A stretch of DNA of 64,000 nt from Burkholderiales bacterium. GTDB lineage: Bacteria > Pseudomonadota > Gammaproteobacteria > Burkholderiales > Casimicrobiaceae. Shown here piece after piece: positions 52,526-61,712 of the stretch (within the stretch, counting starts at the first letter, position 1; each line of letters opens with the position of its first letter). The position numbers and the translations under genes are program-made. The stretch is from the NCBI GenBank assembly GCA_020853025.1, contig JADYZP010000044.1:88809-152808 (forward strand), read 5' to 3'. Below the pieces are notes generated by a model. It ran no database searches. It had not been told where the DNA came from and was given only the letters and a program-made list of their open reading frames with translations.

Positions 52526-55500
52526 ATGTCTGAAATTCTTTCGCTGGCCGGAAGGTCGGCGCTCTCGCCGTTCCGCCTCGCCAAGCTGCTGCACCGGATC
52601 AACCAAGCGACCAGCACGCAGCGGATCACCGGCATCGCGGCGACGTACTGGCATTTCGTCGAAGTCGCGCAGCCGCTTTCGGTCGATGCGCACACGACAC
52701 TGGTTCGCCTTCTGACCTACGGTCCCGAAGACGCCGGGCAGGCGCCCGAAAAAGGGCAGCGGCTGCTCGTCGTACCACGCCCTGGAACGATCTCGCCGTG
52801 GTCGTCGAAGGCGACCGATATCGCGCGCAACTGCGGCCTTGCTGCTGTCGCGCGCATCGAGCGCGGCGTCGTCTATCGGCTGCAGGGAATCGTTGGCGAC
52901 GGGCTGGGCGATGCCGAACGACAGGCGCTGCTGCCGCTGCTGCACGACCGGATGACCGAGACGGTGTTCGACGATATCGCCGACGCCAGTCGTTTGTTCG
53001 CGCATGTTCCGCCGCGTCCGTTGACGACCATCACGCTGCTGGCCGAAGGCCGCACGGCGCTGGATCGCGCCAACACCGAACTCGGACTGGCGCTCGCCGA
53101 CGACGAGATCGAGTACCTGGAGCGTAGCTTTCGCCAACTGCGCCGCGACCCGACCGACGTCGAGCTCATGATGTTCGCGCAGGCGAATTCGGAGCATTGC
53201 CGGCACAAGATCTTCAACGCCGACTGGATCATCGACGGCGTCGTGCAGCCGCGAAGTCTCTTCGCGATGATCCGCGAGACACATCGCGCGCATCCGGCCG
53301 GCACCATCGTCGCGTACTCGGACAACGCAGCGGTCATGGAGGGCCCGATCGTCGCGCGCTTTCATCCGCGCGCGAACGACAAGTACGGCGCCATCGCTGA
53401 GCGCACGCACACGCTGATGAAGGTCGAGACGCATAATCATCCGACCGCGATCGCGCCGTTTCCAGGTGCAGCGACAGGCGCGGGAGGCGAGATTCGCGAC
53501 GAGGGCGCCACCGGTATCGGCGGCAAGCCGAAGGCAGGGCTGACCGGCTTCACCGTGTCGAACCTGCGCATTCCGGGATTGACGCACGCGTGGGAGGCCG
53601 ACCACGGCAAACCCGAGCGCATCGCCTCCGCATTGACGATCATGCTGGAAGGACCGCTCGGCGCGGCGTCGTTCAACAACGAGTTCGGACGGCCGAATCT
53701 CACCGGCTATTTCCGCACCTTCGAGCAGCGCGTTGCGGATGAGGTGCGCGGCTACCACAAGCCGATCATGATCGCTGGCGGCGTCGGCAATATCCGCGAT
53801 GGACATACGCAGAAGTCGCCGCTGCCGGCGGGCACGCTGCTGGTCCAGTTGGGGGGGCCCGGAATGCAGATCGGCATGGGTGGCGGCGCCGCGTCGTCGA
53901 TGGCGACCGGGGTCAACACCGCCGACCTCGATTTCGATTCGGTGCAGCGCGGTAACGCCGAGATCGAGCGTCGTGCGCAGGAGGTGATCGACCGTTGCTG
54001 GCAGCGGGGCGATGCCAACCCGATCCTGTCGCTGCACGATGTCGGCGCCGGTGGCTTGTCGAACGCGCTGCCCGAGCTCGTGCACGGCGGCGGTGCCGGC
54101 GGCAGCTTCGACCTGCGCGCGATTCCCTCCGAGGAGTCGGGCATGGCGCCGCGCGAAATCTGGTGCAACGAGGCGCAGGAACGCTACGTGCTGGCGATCG
54201 CGCCGGCGTCGCTGCCGGAATTCACCGCGATCTGCGCACGCGAGCGCTGTCCGTTCGCGGTCGTCGGTACCGCCACCGCCGACGCGCGCCTCGTCGTCAG
54301 CGACCCGTTGTTTGGCAATGCACCGGTCGACGTACCTCTCGACGTGATCCTCGGCAAGCCGCCGAAGATGACGCGCGACGTACGCCGCATGACGCGCAGC
54401 CTGCCGCCGCTCGACTTCAGCGGGGTGTCGCTGGTGGACGCCGCGTATCGCGTGCTGCAGCTGCCCGCCGTCGCCGACAAGACCTTCCTGGTGACCATCG
54501 GCGATCGCACCGTAGGCGGCCTCTGCGCACGCGATCCGATGGTCGGCCCGTGGCAGGTGCCGGTGGCCGACGTCGCGGTCACGCTGATGGATTTCACCGG
54601 CTTCGCCGGCGAGGCGATGGCCATCGGTGAGCGCACGCCGCTGGCGCTGATCGACGCGCCCGCATCCGGACGCATGGCCGTCGGCGAGGCGATCACCAAC
54701 ATCGCCGCCGCCGACGTCGGCGCGCTTGCGCGCGTCAAGCTGTCGGCGAACTGGATGGCGCCGGCCGGTCACCCGGGCGAGGACGCCGCGCTCTACGACA
54801 CGGTGAGCGCGGTGGCGCTCGACACCTGCCGGCAGCTGGGACTGTCGATCCCCGTCGGCAAGGATTCGCTGTCGATGCGCACGACGTGGACCGAAGGCGG
54901 CGTCGCGCAGGCGGTGACCGCGCCGGTGTCGCTGATCGTCACCGCATTCGCCCCTGTCGACGACGCGCGCGCGACGTTGACGCCGCTGCTGCGCCTCGAC
55001 CGCGGCGACACCTTGCTGCTGCTGCTCGACATCGCCGCCGGCCGCCGGCGCCTGGGCGGCTCCGCGCTCGCGCAGGTCTACGGCCAGCTCGGCAGCGAAG
55101 CACCGGACCTCGACGATCCCGGCCGGCTCGCGAATTTCTTCTCCTTTATCCATCACGAACGCCGCGCCGCACGCATCCTCGCCTATCACGACGTCGCCGA
55201 CGGCGGACTGTTCGTCGCCCTTGCCGAAATGACCTTCGCCTCGCGCTGCGGTCTCGACATCGCGCTCGACGGCGTCGCGGCCGCGCCGCTTGCCGCGCTC
55301 TTCGCCGAGGAATTGGGTGCGGTGATCCAGGTGCGCGCCGGTGACGCGGAAGCGATGCTGCGTACGGCGCATGAGGCGGGCGTCACCGCGGCGGTCGTCG
55401 GCACGCCGGTGAGGGGCGAGCGTCTTCGCGTTGCGCAACGAGGTACAGTGCTGCTCGACGAGTCGCGCGTCGACCTGCATCGCGCGTGGTCGTCGACGAC

Positions 55501-56416
55501 GCACGCGATGCAGGCGCTGCGCGATCATCCCGAGGCGGCGGGACAGGAATACGCGCGCCTGCTCGACGTGGCGGACCCGGGACTTGCGCCCGCGCTGACC
55601 TTCGATCCGGACGACGATGTCGCCGCACCCTACGTGGCTGCCGGAGCGCGCCCTCGCGTGGCGGTCCTGCGTGAGCAGGGGATCAACGGCCAGGTGGAAA
55701 TGGCCGCAGCCTTCGACCGCGCCGGATTCGACGCCTACGACATCCACATGAGCGACCTCGTGGCCGGCCGGCGCTCGCTGTCCGAGTTCGTGGGCGCGGT
55801 TGCCTGCGGCGGCTTTTCCTACGGTGACGTGCTCGGAGCGGGCGAGGGTTGGGCGAAGTCGATCCTCTTCAACCCCCGGCTGCACGACGAATTCGCCGCC
55901 TTTTTCGGACGCACCGAAGTGTTTGCGCTCGGCGTGTGCAACGGCTGCCAGATGCTGCCGGTGCTGCGTGAAATGATTCCAGGGGCCGCGCACTGGCCAC
56001 GCTTCGTCCGCAACCGTTCCGAGCAGTTCGAGGCGCGCTACATCATGCTCGAAGTGACGCCGTCGCCGTCACTGTTCTTCGCGGGCATGACCGGCAGCCG
56101 GCTGCCGGTGGCCACCGCGCATGGCGAAGGCTACGCCGAGTTCCGCGACGCCTCTGCATTGGCAGCCGCACAGCCGCTGGTCGCGCTGCGCATGATCGAC
56201 CATCGCGGCGGCGCCACCGAGGACTATCCGTACAATGTGAACGGTTCACCGCAGGGCATTGCCGGACTGACCACCGCCGACGGGCGCTTCACGATCATGA
56301 TGCCGCATCCCGAACGCGTGCATCGCAGCGTGCAGATGTCCTGGCACCCGGACGAATGGGGCGACGCGTCGCCATGGATGCGGATGTTCCGCAACGCGCG
56401 CGCCTGGCTGAACTGA
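52526..56416 (+). CDS. purL: phosphoribosylformylglycinamidine synthase
   Basis: A 1296-residue single-chain FGAM synthase, the usual proteobacterial length. Domains in order: PurS-like N-terminal region (1-150), two AIRS synthase halves with [17 protein letters not shown] and [23 protein letters not shown] and [25 protein letters not shown], and a C-terminal class I glutaminase with [11 protein letters not shown] (catalytic Cys). It turns FGAR and glutamine into FGAM in purine synthesis. ATG 52526 is the usual start. Confidence 0.97.
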   Translation: MSEILSLAGRSALSPFRLAKLLHRINQATSTQRITGIAATYWHFVEVAQPLSVDAHTTLVRLLTYGPEDAGQAPEKGQRLLVVPRPGTISPWSSKATDIARNCGLAAVARIERGVVYRLQGIVGDGLGDAERQALLPLLHDRMTETVFDDIADASRLFAHVPPRPLTTITLLAEGRTALDRANTELGLALADDEIEYLERSFRQLRRDPTDVELMMFAQANSEHCRHKIFNADWIIDGVVQPRSLFAMIRETHRAHPAGTIVAYSDNAAVMEGPIVARFHPRANDKYGAIAERTHTLMKVETHNHPTAIAPFPGAATGAGGEIRDEGATGIGGKPKAGLTGFTVSNLRIPGLTHAWEADHGKPERIASALTIMLEGPLGAASFNNEFGRPNLTGYFRTFEQRVADEVRGYHKPIMIAGGVGNIRDGHTQKSPLPAGTLLVQLGGPGMQIGMGGGAASSMATGVNTADLDFDSVQRGNAEIERRAQEVIDRCWQRGDANPILSLHDVGAGGLSNALPELVHGGGAGGSFDLRAIPSEESGMAPREIWCNEAQERYVLAIAPASLPEFTAICARERCPFAVVGTATADARLVVSDPLFGNAPVDVPLDVILGKPPKMTRDVRRMTRSLPPLDFSGVSLVDAAYRVLQLPAVADKTFLVTIGDRTVGGLCARDPMVGPWQVPVADVAVTLMDFTGFAGEAMAIGERTPLALIDAPASGRMAVGEAITNIAAADVGALARVKLSANWMAPAGHPGEDAALYDTVSAVALDTCRQLGLSIPVGKDSLSMRTTWTEGGVAQAVTAPVSLIVTAFAPVDDARATLTPLLRLDRGDTLLLLLDIAAGRRRLGGSALAQVYGQLGSEAPDLDDPGRLANFFSFIHHERRAARILAYHDVADGGLFVALAEMTFASRCGLDIALDGVAAAPLAALFAEELGAVIQVRAGDAEAMLRTAHEAGVTAAVVGTPVRGERLRVAQRGTVLLDESRVDLHRAWSSTTHAMQALRDHPEAAGQEYARLLDVADPGLAPALTFDPDDDVAAPYVAAGARPRVAVLREQGINGQVEMAAAFDRAGFDAYDIHMSDLVAGRRSLSEFVGAVACGGFSYGDVLGAGEGWAKSILFNPRLHDEFAAFFGRTEVFALGVCNGCQMLPVLREMIPGAAHWPRFVRNRSEQFEARYIMLEVTPSPSLFFAGMTGSRLPVATAHGEGYAEFRDASALAAAQPLVALRMIDHRGGATEDYPYNVNGSPQGIAGLTTADGRFTIMMPHPERVHRSVQMSWHPDEWGDASPWMRMFRNARAWLN

Positions 56417-56438
56417 CGAAAGGATCAAGGCTGCGACG

Positions 56439-57053
56439 ATGAAGCTTACCGTATACGCGATCGACGGCATCACGCCCGTCGTCGACCCGACCGCGTTCGT
56501 GCATCCGTCGGCGGTGCTGATCGGCGACGTGATCATCGGCGCCGGAGCCTACGTCGGCCCCTGCGCCAGCCTGCGCGGCGACTTCGGCCGGCTGGAAGTG
56601 CGCGCCGGCGCCAACGTACAGGACAACTGCATCATGCACGGCTTTCCCGGCACCGATACGATCGTCGAGGAGGAGGGTCACATCGGGCACGGTGCGATCC
56701 TGCACAGCTGCATCGTTGGGCGCAATGCGCTGGTCGGAATGAACGCCGTCGTCAATGACAACGCAGTCATCGGCGAGTCGGCGATCGTGGCCGCGATGGC
56801 CTTCGTCAAGGCGGGCTTCGTCGTGCCGCCGCGGATGCTGGTCGCCGGTATTCCCGCCAAGCTCGTGCGCCTGCTGACCGAGCAGGAACTGACGTGGAAG
56901 ACCGAGGGGACGCGAGGCTACCAGGAACTCGCTCGCCGTTGTCGCGCGACGATGCAGACCGCGACTCCGCTCGCCGCACCCGAGCCCGACCGCAGGCGCA
57001 TCGATGTCGACGAAATGCTGCCGCTGTCGGTGCTGAAGGCGCGGGGGCAGTAG
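56439..57053 (+). CDS. gamma-carbonic-anhydrase-like protein (PaaY family)
   Basis: A 204-residue left-handed beta-helix protein with hexapeptide repeats ([56 protein letters not shown]). His residues in CIMHG and GHIGHGAIL suit the zinc site. PaaY-type members act as thioesterases in phenylacetate metabolism; CaiE and gamma-carbonic anhydrases are alternatives. It follows purL by 22 bp. Confidence 0.88.
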   Translation: MKLTVYAIDGITPVVDPTAFVHPSAVLIGDVIIGAGAYVGPCASLRGDFGRLEVRAGANVQDNCIMHGFPGTDTIVEEEGHIGHGAILHSCIVGRNALVGMNAVVNDNAVIGESAIVAAMAFVKAGFVVPPRMLVAGIPAKLVRLLTEQELTWKTEGTRGYQELARRCRATMQTATPLAAPEPDRRRIDVDEMLPLSVLKARGQ

Positions 57054-57219
57054 CGCGCTCGATGCTCCGTTGCGAGCGCAATGTTCTACACCAACGCGCA
57101 TTCCTGGGTCGACTGTGAACCCAAATCGGCTGCGCGGCGAATTCGGCGCCACGAAGACGCCTTGCCCCACAGCGCCAAGACCGGTTACGCGTGATCGGCG
57201 AGGGGGAGCCGCCAAATCT

Positions 57220-57573
57220 TCAGAAGACCAGCACCTTGTCGGCATTCATGGTCGCCTCGGCCAGTTCGTCCATCGTGCTTCGGCTTGCGCCTTGCATCAT
57301 GTCGTCTTCGGTCATCCCGCGCGCATCCATGCAGGTGCCGCAGAGCAGGACGCGGCCCTTGCCGGCGAGAATGCGCTTCAGCATGCGCTCGAGGTTGTAA
57401 AAGCCGTCGGGCGTCTTCTGTCCCTTGCGCGCAGCGGTTACGGCGTCCGCCAAGAGGAAGAAGGTTACTTCGGCATCGGCGTCGCGCTTCAGTAGAGCGT
57501 GAGCGAGGCGAAGTGCGTTGTAGTCGCGTTCAGTGCCGTAGGCAGGGTCGTTGACTATGAAAAGCGCTTTCAT
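57220..57573 (-). CDS. DsrE/DsrF-like protein
   Basis: A 117-residue sulfur-relay-type protein: [28 protein letters not shown] and [13 protein letters not shown] with two Cys that could carry persulfide. The start is preceded by GGGAGGA. It is downstream of the broken PRPP-synthetase-like gene on the same strand. Confidence 0.85.
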   Translation of the reverse strand: MKALFIVNDPAYGTERDYNALRLAHALLKRDADAEVTFFLLADAVTAARKGQKTPDGFYNLERMLKRILAGKGRVLLCGTCMDARGMTEDDMMQGASRSTMDELAEATMNADKVLVF

Positions 57574-57625
57574 GATGCATGTCCTCCCGGTTCAACCCCT
57601 CGAGGCGGGCAGTTGGCGCGGTCGC

Positions 57626-58301
57626 TCAAGGCTCGTCGAGAGCCACGAGCGCCTCTCCCGCGTGCAGGCTGCGAATCGCTGCGGCCAGCATCGGTGCGAT
57701 GGGCAGCACCGTGACTAGCCGTTCGAGTACGTCGGCGTCGAGCCTGAACGGCGGGACGGTGTCGGTGATGATCAGTTGTTCGAGTCCCGCGTCGCCGAGG
57801 ATCGCAGGTGCATTGCCGACAAACAGGCCGTGCGTGGCTGGCGTCGAGGTGTCCGGCCGGAACGCGAAAAGCGTTCTCGTAGGCGGCGAGGTTGTGCACG
57901 TCGACGGCGATCACCCGGTCGACACCGACGGCCTCGAACAGTGCGGCGATGTAGCGCGTGGTCACCGGGTCGCAGCTTTTTGTCCGGCGTTCCTTGCGCG
58001 CGTAGCAGAGATAGGGCAGCACGGCCGTGATGCCGGCGGCGCCAGCATCGCGCAGCGAGCCGATGAAGAACAGAGTCCGGCACAGTTTGTCGTTGACGCT
58101 GTAATGCGCATCGCTGTAGAGCGACTGCACCACATAGACGTCGCGCCCGCACACGTTCTCGAGTGCTCGCGCCTTGTGCTCGCCGTCCTCGAAATCGCGC
58201 TCTTCATGCGCGCCGAGGGGCGTGGCAAGGCATTCGCAGATGTCGCGCGCCAGCGGCGCGCTCTCGCTGAGGCCGAAAACCAGCGGGCCGATCATACTCA
58301 T
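57626..58301 (-). pseudogene. ribose-phosphate pyrophosphokinase-like gene with internal deletion and frameshift
   Basis: From ATG 58301 the frame reads [50 protein letters not shown], a PRPP synthetase N-terminus, up to [23 protein letters not shown]. The family then needs about 100 residues (PRPP-binding loop and hinge) that are absent. The other frame resumes with [32 protein letters not shown] and ends in a normal C-terminus at 57626. The junction lies near 57840-57865. The gene has lost its centre and is out of frame, so it is almost certainly inactive. A translation read on in the first frame continues to 57570 without a stop but is not family-like. Confidence 0.8.
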
Positions 58302-58381
58302 GAGTGCTGCTCTCCCGGTCGCCGCCACGCGTCGGCCAGCACACGGTCGGCCTTGCGACAGTTTTCGATTGGCAGCTGCAT
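58298..58381 (-). CDS. 27-residue ORF coupled to the PRPP-synthetase-like pseudogene
   Basis: ATG 58381 to TGA 58298, whose stop overlaps the pseudogene ATG (ATGA). Sequence begins [25 protein letters not shown] about 9-14 nt upstream supports translation. I do not recognise it; it may be a remnant of a longer upstream gene. Confidence 0.4.
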   Translation of the reverse strand: MQLPIENCRKADRVLADAWRRPGEQHS

Positions 58382-58410
58382 GGTAGCGGTCTCCTGCGCG
58401 GCACTATTCG

Positions 58411-58427
58411 TGCTCGGGATTCGAGCA
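58411..58427. promoter_or_regulatory. 17-bp inverted repeat upstream of the 27-residue ORF
   Basis: TGCTCG-GGATT-CGAGCA is a perfect 6-bp-arm inverted repeat 30 bp before the ATG at 58381 on the minus strand; ATATAT follows at 58427-58432. It could be an operator or a -10/-35 related element. Seen directly; function unknown. Confidence 0.35.
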
Positions 58428-58480
58428 TATATCCGCCGTCGGCCGATCGTCGCACACCGTGACGATAATGAGGCAAAAGG

Positions 58481-58549
58481 CTATCGACCGGCAAGCCATT
58501 CGGCGATCGCCATCGCGGCGACCAAACACGTGACGCTGAGCACGGTCAT
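58481..58549 (-). CDS. possible 22-residue membrane peptide
   Basis: ATG 58549 to TAG 58481 encodes MTVLSVTCLVAAMAIAEWLAGR, one hydrophobic segment, in the gap between the sensor kinase gene and the 27-residue ORF. GGGAA lies about 9-13 nt upstream. Could be a genuine small protein or chance. Confidence 0.25.
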   Translation of the reverse strand: MTVLSVTCLVAAMAIAEWLAGR

Positions 58550-58600
58550 GCCAACGATTCCCGCGGTCGAGACGCTGCCTTCCGTGCGCGCTGAGGGAAC

Positions 58601-59995
58601 TCAGTAGCGAGGAAACGTGATATTGAATCGGGTCCTATGCTGTTGCGACGTCACACCAATGTCTCCACCATGTGCTTCGACAATCGATTTGGTTATTGCC
58701 AAGCCGAGTCCCGCGCCTTCGCTCGCCTTCTGGCGTGACGGATCCACACGGTAGAACCGATCGAAAAGGCGCGACAAGTGCTCGGCGGCAATCGTCTCGC
58801 CGGTGTTCTCGACGCAAAGCTGTATGGCCCCGGATTCCTGCGTGTCGATGCTCACGTGCACGGAGTCACCGGCCGAGGTGTGCCTGATTGCGTTCGAAAG
58901 AAGATTGCTGATCGCGCGCCGGATCATGAGCGCCTCCCCGCCAACACTGCCCTCTCCATCGAGGCACAAACGCACGTCGCGTTCCTCAGCCAGCGCGCCA
59001 TAGAAATCAAACAACCGGCGCGTCTCGGCCGCAAGGTCCACTCGCTCGTCCCGAGGAACGATCAGCCCGTTACCGGTCTTTGCGAGGAACAGCATGTCGG
59101 AGATCATGCGCCCCAGGCGGGCGTATTCTTCAAGGCTCGAATGCAGCACCTCGCGGTACTCTTCCGTGGAGCGGGGGCGCGCAAGCGCCACCTCGGCTTG
59201 CGTCACCAGGTTGCTGACGGGTGTGCGCATCTCGTGGGCCAGATCAGATGAAAAATCCGATAATCGCCGAAACGAATCCTCAAGGCGGGCAAGCATTTCG
59301 TTGAATGCCTGCGCCAAGCCGCGCAGTTCCGTCGGGAATTGGCTCGGCGGAATTCGATTGTCCAGTCGCGTCGCGGAGATCTGCTTTGCCGCGGCAGCCA
59401 TTTCGCGAACGGGTGCCAGCCCTCGGCGGGCGGCAATCCATCCCAGCAATACCGTCAGGAACGCGCCCATTGCAATGGCGATCCACAGCTTCTCGCCTAG
59501 GGCAAGCAGGAATGTCCGCTGGTGGTCGATGTTTACCGCGACGGCGACCGTGACGGATGGCATTCCAGCAATGCCAGTGCGCACCGGCGCGACAACGTCT
59601 CTGAACGTATGCCCATTCGCCTCCCAAACCGTTGGTTCAGCGCGTTCGGTTCGTCCATCCCGAAAATTGCCGTCGAGGACGGCGAACGGAAATGCGGCAT
59701 CCGACGAGGCGAAGAGAACTCGGCGATCGGAACCAAGGATTACGATCGAGAGCCCGGGGTGTCCGACCAACGCGTCATCGAGCGTCTGTGGAATGGCGTC
59801 GAGGTCACTTTGGGAACTGGCCTTGGCCAATAGGTGACGGACAAGGTCGAGCTTGCCGTTGAGTTCAACCGTATCCAGTTCGACAAAGTGCGCCTGCACA
59901 GCGACGATAATGAGATATCCCACGCCAAGCAGGACCGCTGTCGAGACGATGGCGAAGAACAGTGTCAGCCGAAGCGTGATCGAAGCAGACCGCAT
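58601..59995 (-). CDS. heavy-metal sensor histidine kinase (CusS-like)
   Basis: A 464-residue inner-membrane kinase: N-terminal helix (LRLTLFFAIVSTAVLLGVGYLIIVAV), periplasmic sensor (about 30-155), second helix near 160-180, HAMP, then the H-box FSSDLAHEMRTPVSNLV and ATP-binding SNLLSNAIRHTSAGDSV and GAGLGLAITKSIVEAHGG. It resembles the CusS/CopS group. Start 59995 overlaps the regulator stop (TGATG). Likely senses copper or silver in the periplasm. Confidence 0.9.
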   Translation of the reverse strand: MRSASITLRLTLFFAIVSTAVLLGVGYLIIVAVQAHFVELDTVELNGKLDLVRHLLAKASSQSDLDAIPQTLDDALVGHPGLSIVILGSDRRVLFASSDAAFPFAVLDGNFRDGRTERAEPTVWEANGHTFRDVVAPVRTGIAGMPSVTVAVAVNIDHQRTFLLALGEKLWIAIAMGAFLTVLLGWIAARRGLAPVREMAAAAKQISATRLDNRIPPSQFPTELRGLAQAFNEMLARLEDSFRRLSDFSSDLAHEMRTPVSNLVTQAEVALARPRSTEEYREVLHSSLEEYARLGRMISDMLFLAKTGNGLIVPRDERVDLAAETRRLFDFYGALAEERDVRLCLDGEGSVGGEALMIRRAISNLLSNAIRHTSAGDSVHVSIDTQESGAIQLCVENTGETIAAEHLSRLFDRFYRVDPSRQKASEGAGLGLAITKSIVEAHGGDIGVTSQQHRTRFNITFPRY

Positions 59996-60675
59996 CAGGC
60001 GCACTCCGGGACCTCGAGTACGTAGCCCATGCCACGGACCGTGCGGATGAGCTTGGGTTCGAACTCGTCATCGATCTTGGCGCGAAGCCGCCTGACCGCA
60101 ACGTCGATGGCATTGGTGTCGCTATCAAAATTCATGTCCCAGACCTGGGATGCAATGAGCGCGCGTGGCAGGACCTCGCCTTGCCGTCTGAGCAGCAATT
60201 CGAGCAAGGCGAATTCCTTGGCGGTGAGCTCGATCTGCTTGCGAGCACGCGTCGCGCGGCGGCGCAATACATCAAGTTCCAAATCGGCAGCAGTGAGTAC
60301 GGCTGAGTCGATCGTCCGCCCCCGGCGCAGCAAGGTACGCACGCGCGCCAGCAACTCAGAGAAGGCAAACGGTTTGACGAGATAGTCGTCGGCACCCAGC
60401 TCCAATCCCTTGACACGCTCTTCGACGCGGTCGCGGGCGGTAAGAAACAGCACTGGCAGCTCCTTGCCCTTTGCTCGGATCGCCTGCAGCACCTGCCAGC
60501 CGTCCATGCCAGGCAACATCACGTCGAGCACGATCAGATCGCAATCTTCGGTCATCGCGACGTGCATGCCGTCGGCGCCGTTACGTACCAGGTCGACGAC
60601 GAAGCCGGCCTCTGTCAGGCCCTGCTTGAGATAGTCGCCAGTCTTGGGTTCGTCCTCGATGATCAGAATCTTCAT
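59995..60675 (-). CDS. CusR/CopR-like response regulator
   Basis: A 226-residue OmpR-family regulator. Receiver: [10 protein letters not shown] and phosphoacceptor Asp51 in [15 protein letters not shown]-terminal winged helix: [35 protein letters not shown]. Start 60675 is chosen; an ATG at 60681 adds two residues. It would bind the ATTAC-N6-GTAAT sites upstream. Confidence 0.92.
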   Translation of the reverse strand: MKILIIEDEPKTGDYLKQGLTEAGFVVDLVRNGADGMHVAMTEDCDLIVLDVMLPGMDGWQVLQAIRAKGKELPVLFLTARDRVEERVKGLELGADDYLVKPFAFSELLARVRTLLRRGRTIDSAVLTAADLELDVLRRRATRARKQIELTAKEFALLELLLRRQGEVLPRALIASQVWDMNFDSDTNAIDVAVRRLRAKIDDEFEPKLIRTVRGMGYVLEVPECA

Positions 60676-60742
60676 CGACATGCCTCTCGAATCCGTTGCG
60701 CCTGCGCGCATTGTCCATCAACTGCTGGCTGCCGATGAGCGA

Positions 60743-60760
60743 GATTACGAACTTGTAATC
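60743..60760. promoter_or_regulatory. heavy-metal regulator operator 1 (GATTAC-N6-GTAATC)
   Basis: Perfect 18-bp inverted repeat GATTAC GAACTT GTAATC, 68 bp before the regulator start codon. It matches the ATTAC/GTAAT type of operator used by CopR/CusR-like regulators. A second copy lies 140 bp away. Confidence 0.6.
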
Positions 60761-60883
60761 CTGCGGTCAGGGTCCGGTCAAGTGTCCATCAGGGAGTCGA
60801 AGGCCATGCCACTCGCCGTCTTCGTGTCGCGCGAGGAGAGCGGTGCCTGGGCACCTCGTTGCGATCCTGCAGTCAACGTCATC

Positions 60884-60899
60884 ATTACCGAAAAGTAAT
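60884..60899. promoter_or_regulatory. heavy-metal regulator operator 2 (ATTAC-N6-GTAAT)
   Basis: ATTAC CGAAAA GTAAT, the same arms and spacing as operator 1, 68 bp before the CusF-like start at 60968. The two sites are equidistant from the genes they flank. Confidence 0.6.
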
Positions 60900-60967
60900 C
60901 TACAGGTCAGCCTGGTGTCGGTTCCAAATCGGCATACTGCCATTCGTGGTTCGAACAGGAAATTCAG

Positions 60968-61348
60968 ATGAACTGGGTGCCGGTGCTGGTTGTGTTCGTG
61001 TACACGATTCCATTCGCGGCGATGGCTCAGGGCCAGGGCTCGATGAGCGGCGCTGGCGTGGGTCCGGCGATGGGCATGGATCGTGACTCGCAAGGCATGC
61101 GTGATGATGCGCACATGACTGCGAACATGAGCGAGGGCGAGGTCAGGAAGGTCGATAGCGCGGCCGGAAAATTGACGCTGCGTCACGGGCCGCTCGAAAA
61201 CCTGGATATGCCGGAAATGACCATGGTGTTCCGGGTCAAGGATCCGGCCTGGCTCGCGCAGGTCAAGGTGGGCGACAAGGTTCGTTTCGTCGCCGAGCGC
61301 GTCGATGGCAAACTGACGGTGACTGCGCTTCACCTGGAACCGCAGTGA
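60968..61348 (+). CDS. CusF-like periplasmic copper-binding protein
   Basis: A 126-residue exported protein: signal peptide (MNWVPVLVVFVYTIPFAAMA), Met/Gly-rich linker, and a CusF domain with LRHGPLENLDMPEMTMVFRV. His73, Met84 and Met86 match the E. coli ligands; Met81 stands where CusF has Trp. It chaperones copper or silver to an efflux pump. Under operator 2. Confidence 0.9.
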   Translation: MNWVPVLVVFVYTIPFAAMAQGQGSMSGAGVGPAMGMDRDSQGMRDDAHMTANMSEGEVRKVDSAAGKLTLRHGPLENLDMPEMTMVFRVKDPAWLAQVKVGDKVRFVAERVDGKLTVTALHLEPQ

Positions 61349-61360
61349 TCGGTGACTGTA

Positions 61361-61395
61361 GGGCCAGGCATATTGTACGGAGGCGCCTGGTGCCC
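61361..61395 (+). terminator. hairpin after the CusF-like gene
   Basis: GGGCCAGGC and GCCTGG-T-GCCC pair around a 15-nt loop with a single bulge. No T-run follows, so intrinsic termination is doubtful. Confidence 0.3.
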
Positions 61396-61481
61396 GTTCT
61401 CAATTCCCAAATACCGGGCGCCGTGCTGTCGTGGCGGCATCCTCGTCTGTCGCAGGAGCCGTCAACGGATAGGAGAAGCAA

Positions 61482-61712
61482 ATGAAAGTGCAACGGTTGG
61501 CCGTGGCCGCATGCTTAAGCATGGTCGCGTGGTCCGGTTTCGCGTGGTCGGCAGCGCCGAAGGTCTACGTCGCGAATGAGGATGGAAATACAATCACGGT
61601 TCTCGACGCGGCCACGTTTTCGAACCTCGCGACCATTTCGGCAGGCCAGGGCCCGCACAACGTCCAGGTTTCTCCGGATCGGCAAGAGGACGGAGGATAT
61701 GGAGAGCTTTGA
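61482..61712 (+). pseudogene. truncated YVTN/YncE-type beta-propeller gene
   Basis: A signal peptide ([23 protein letters not shown]) and the first propeller strand ([42 protein letters not shown]) end at about residue 66 (61679). The next codons ([14 protein letters not shown]) are not family-like, and the copper ATPase begins inside them at 61699. About 250 residues of the usual propeller are missing. It is a 5' remnant cut by a recombination event. Confidence 0.75.

Noticed and set aside
60644..60898. Open frame of 84 codons across the copper regulator promoter
   Set aside because: It overlaps the regulator start and both operators, has no family resemblance and poor composition.
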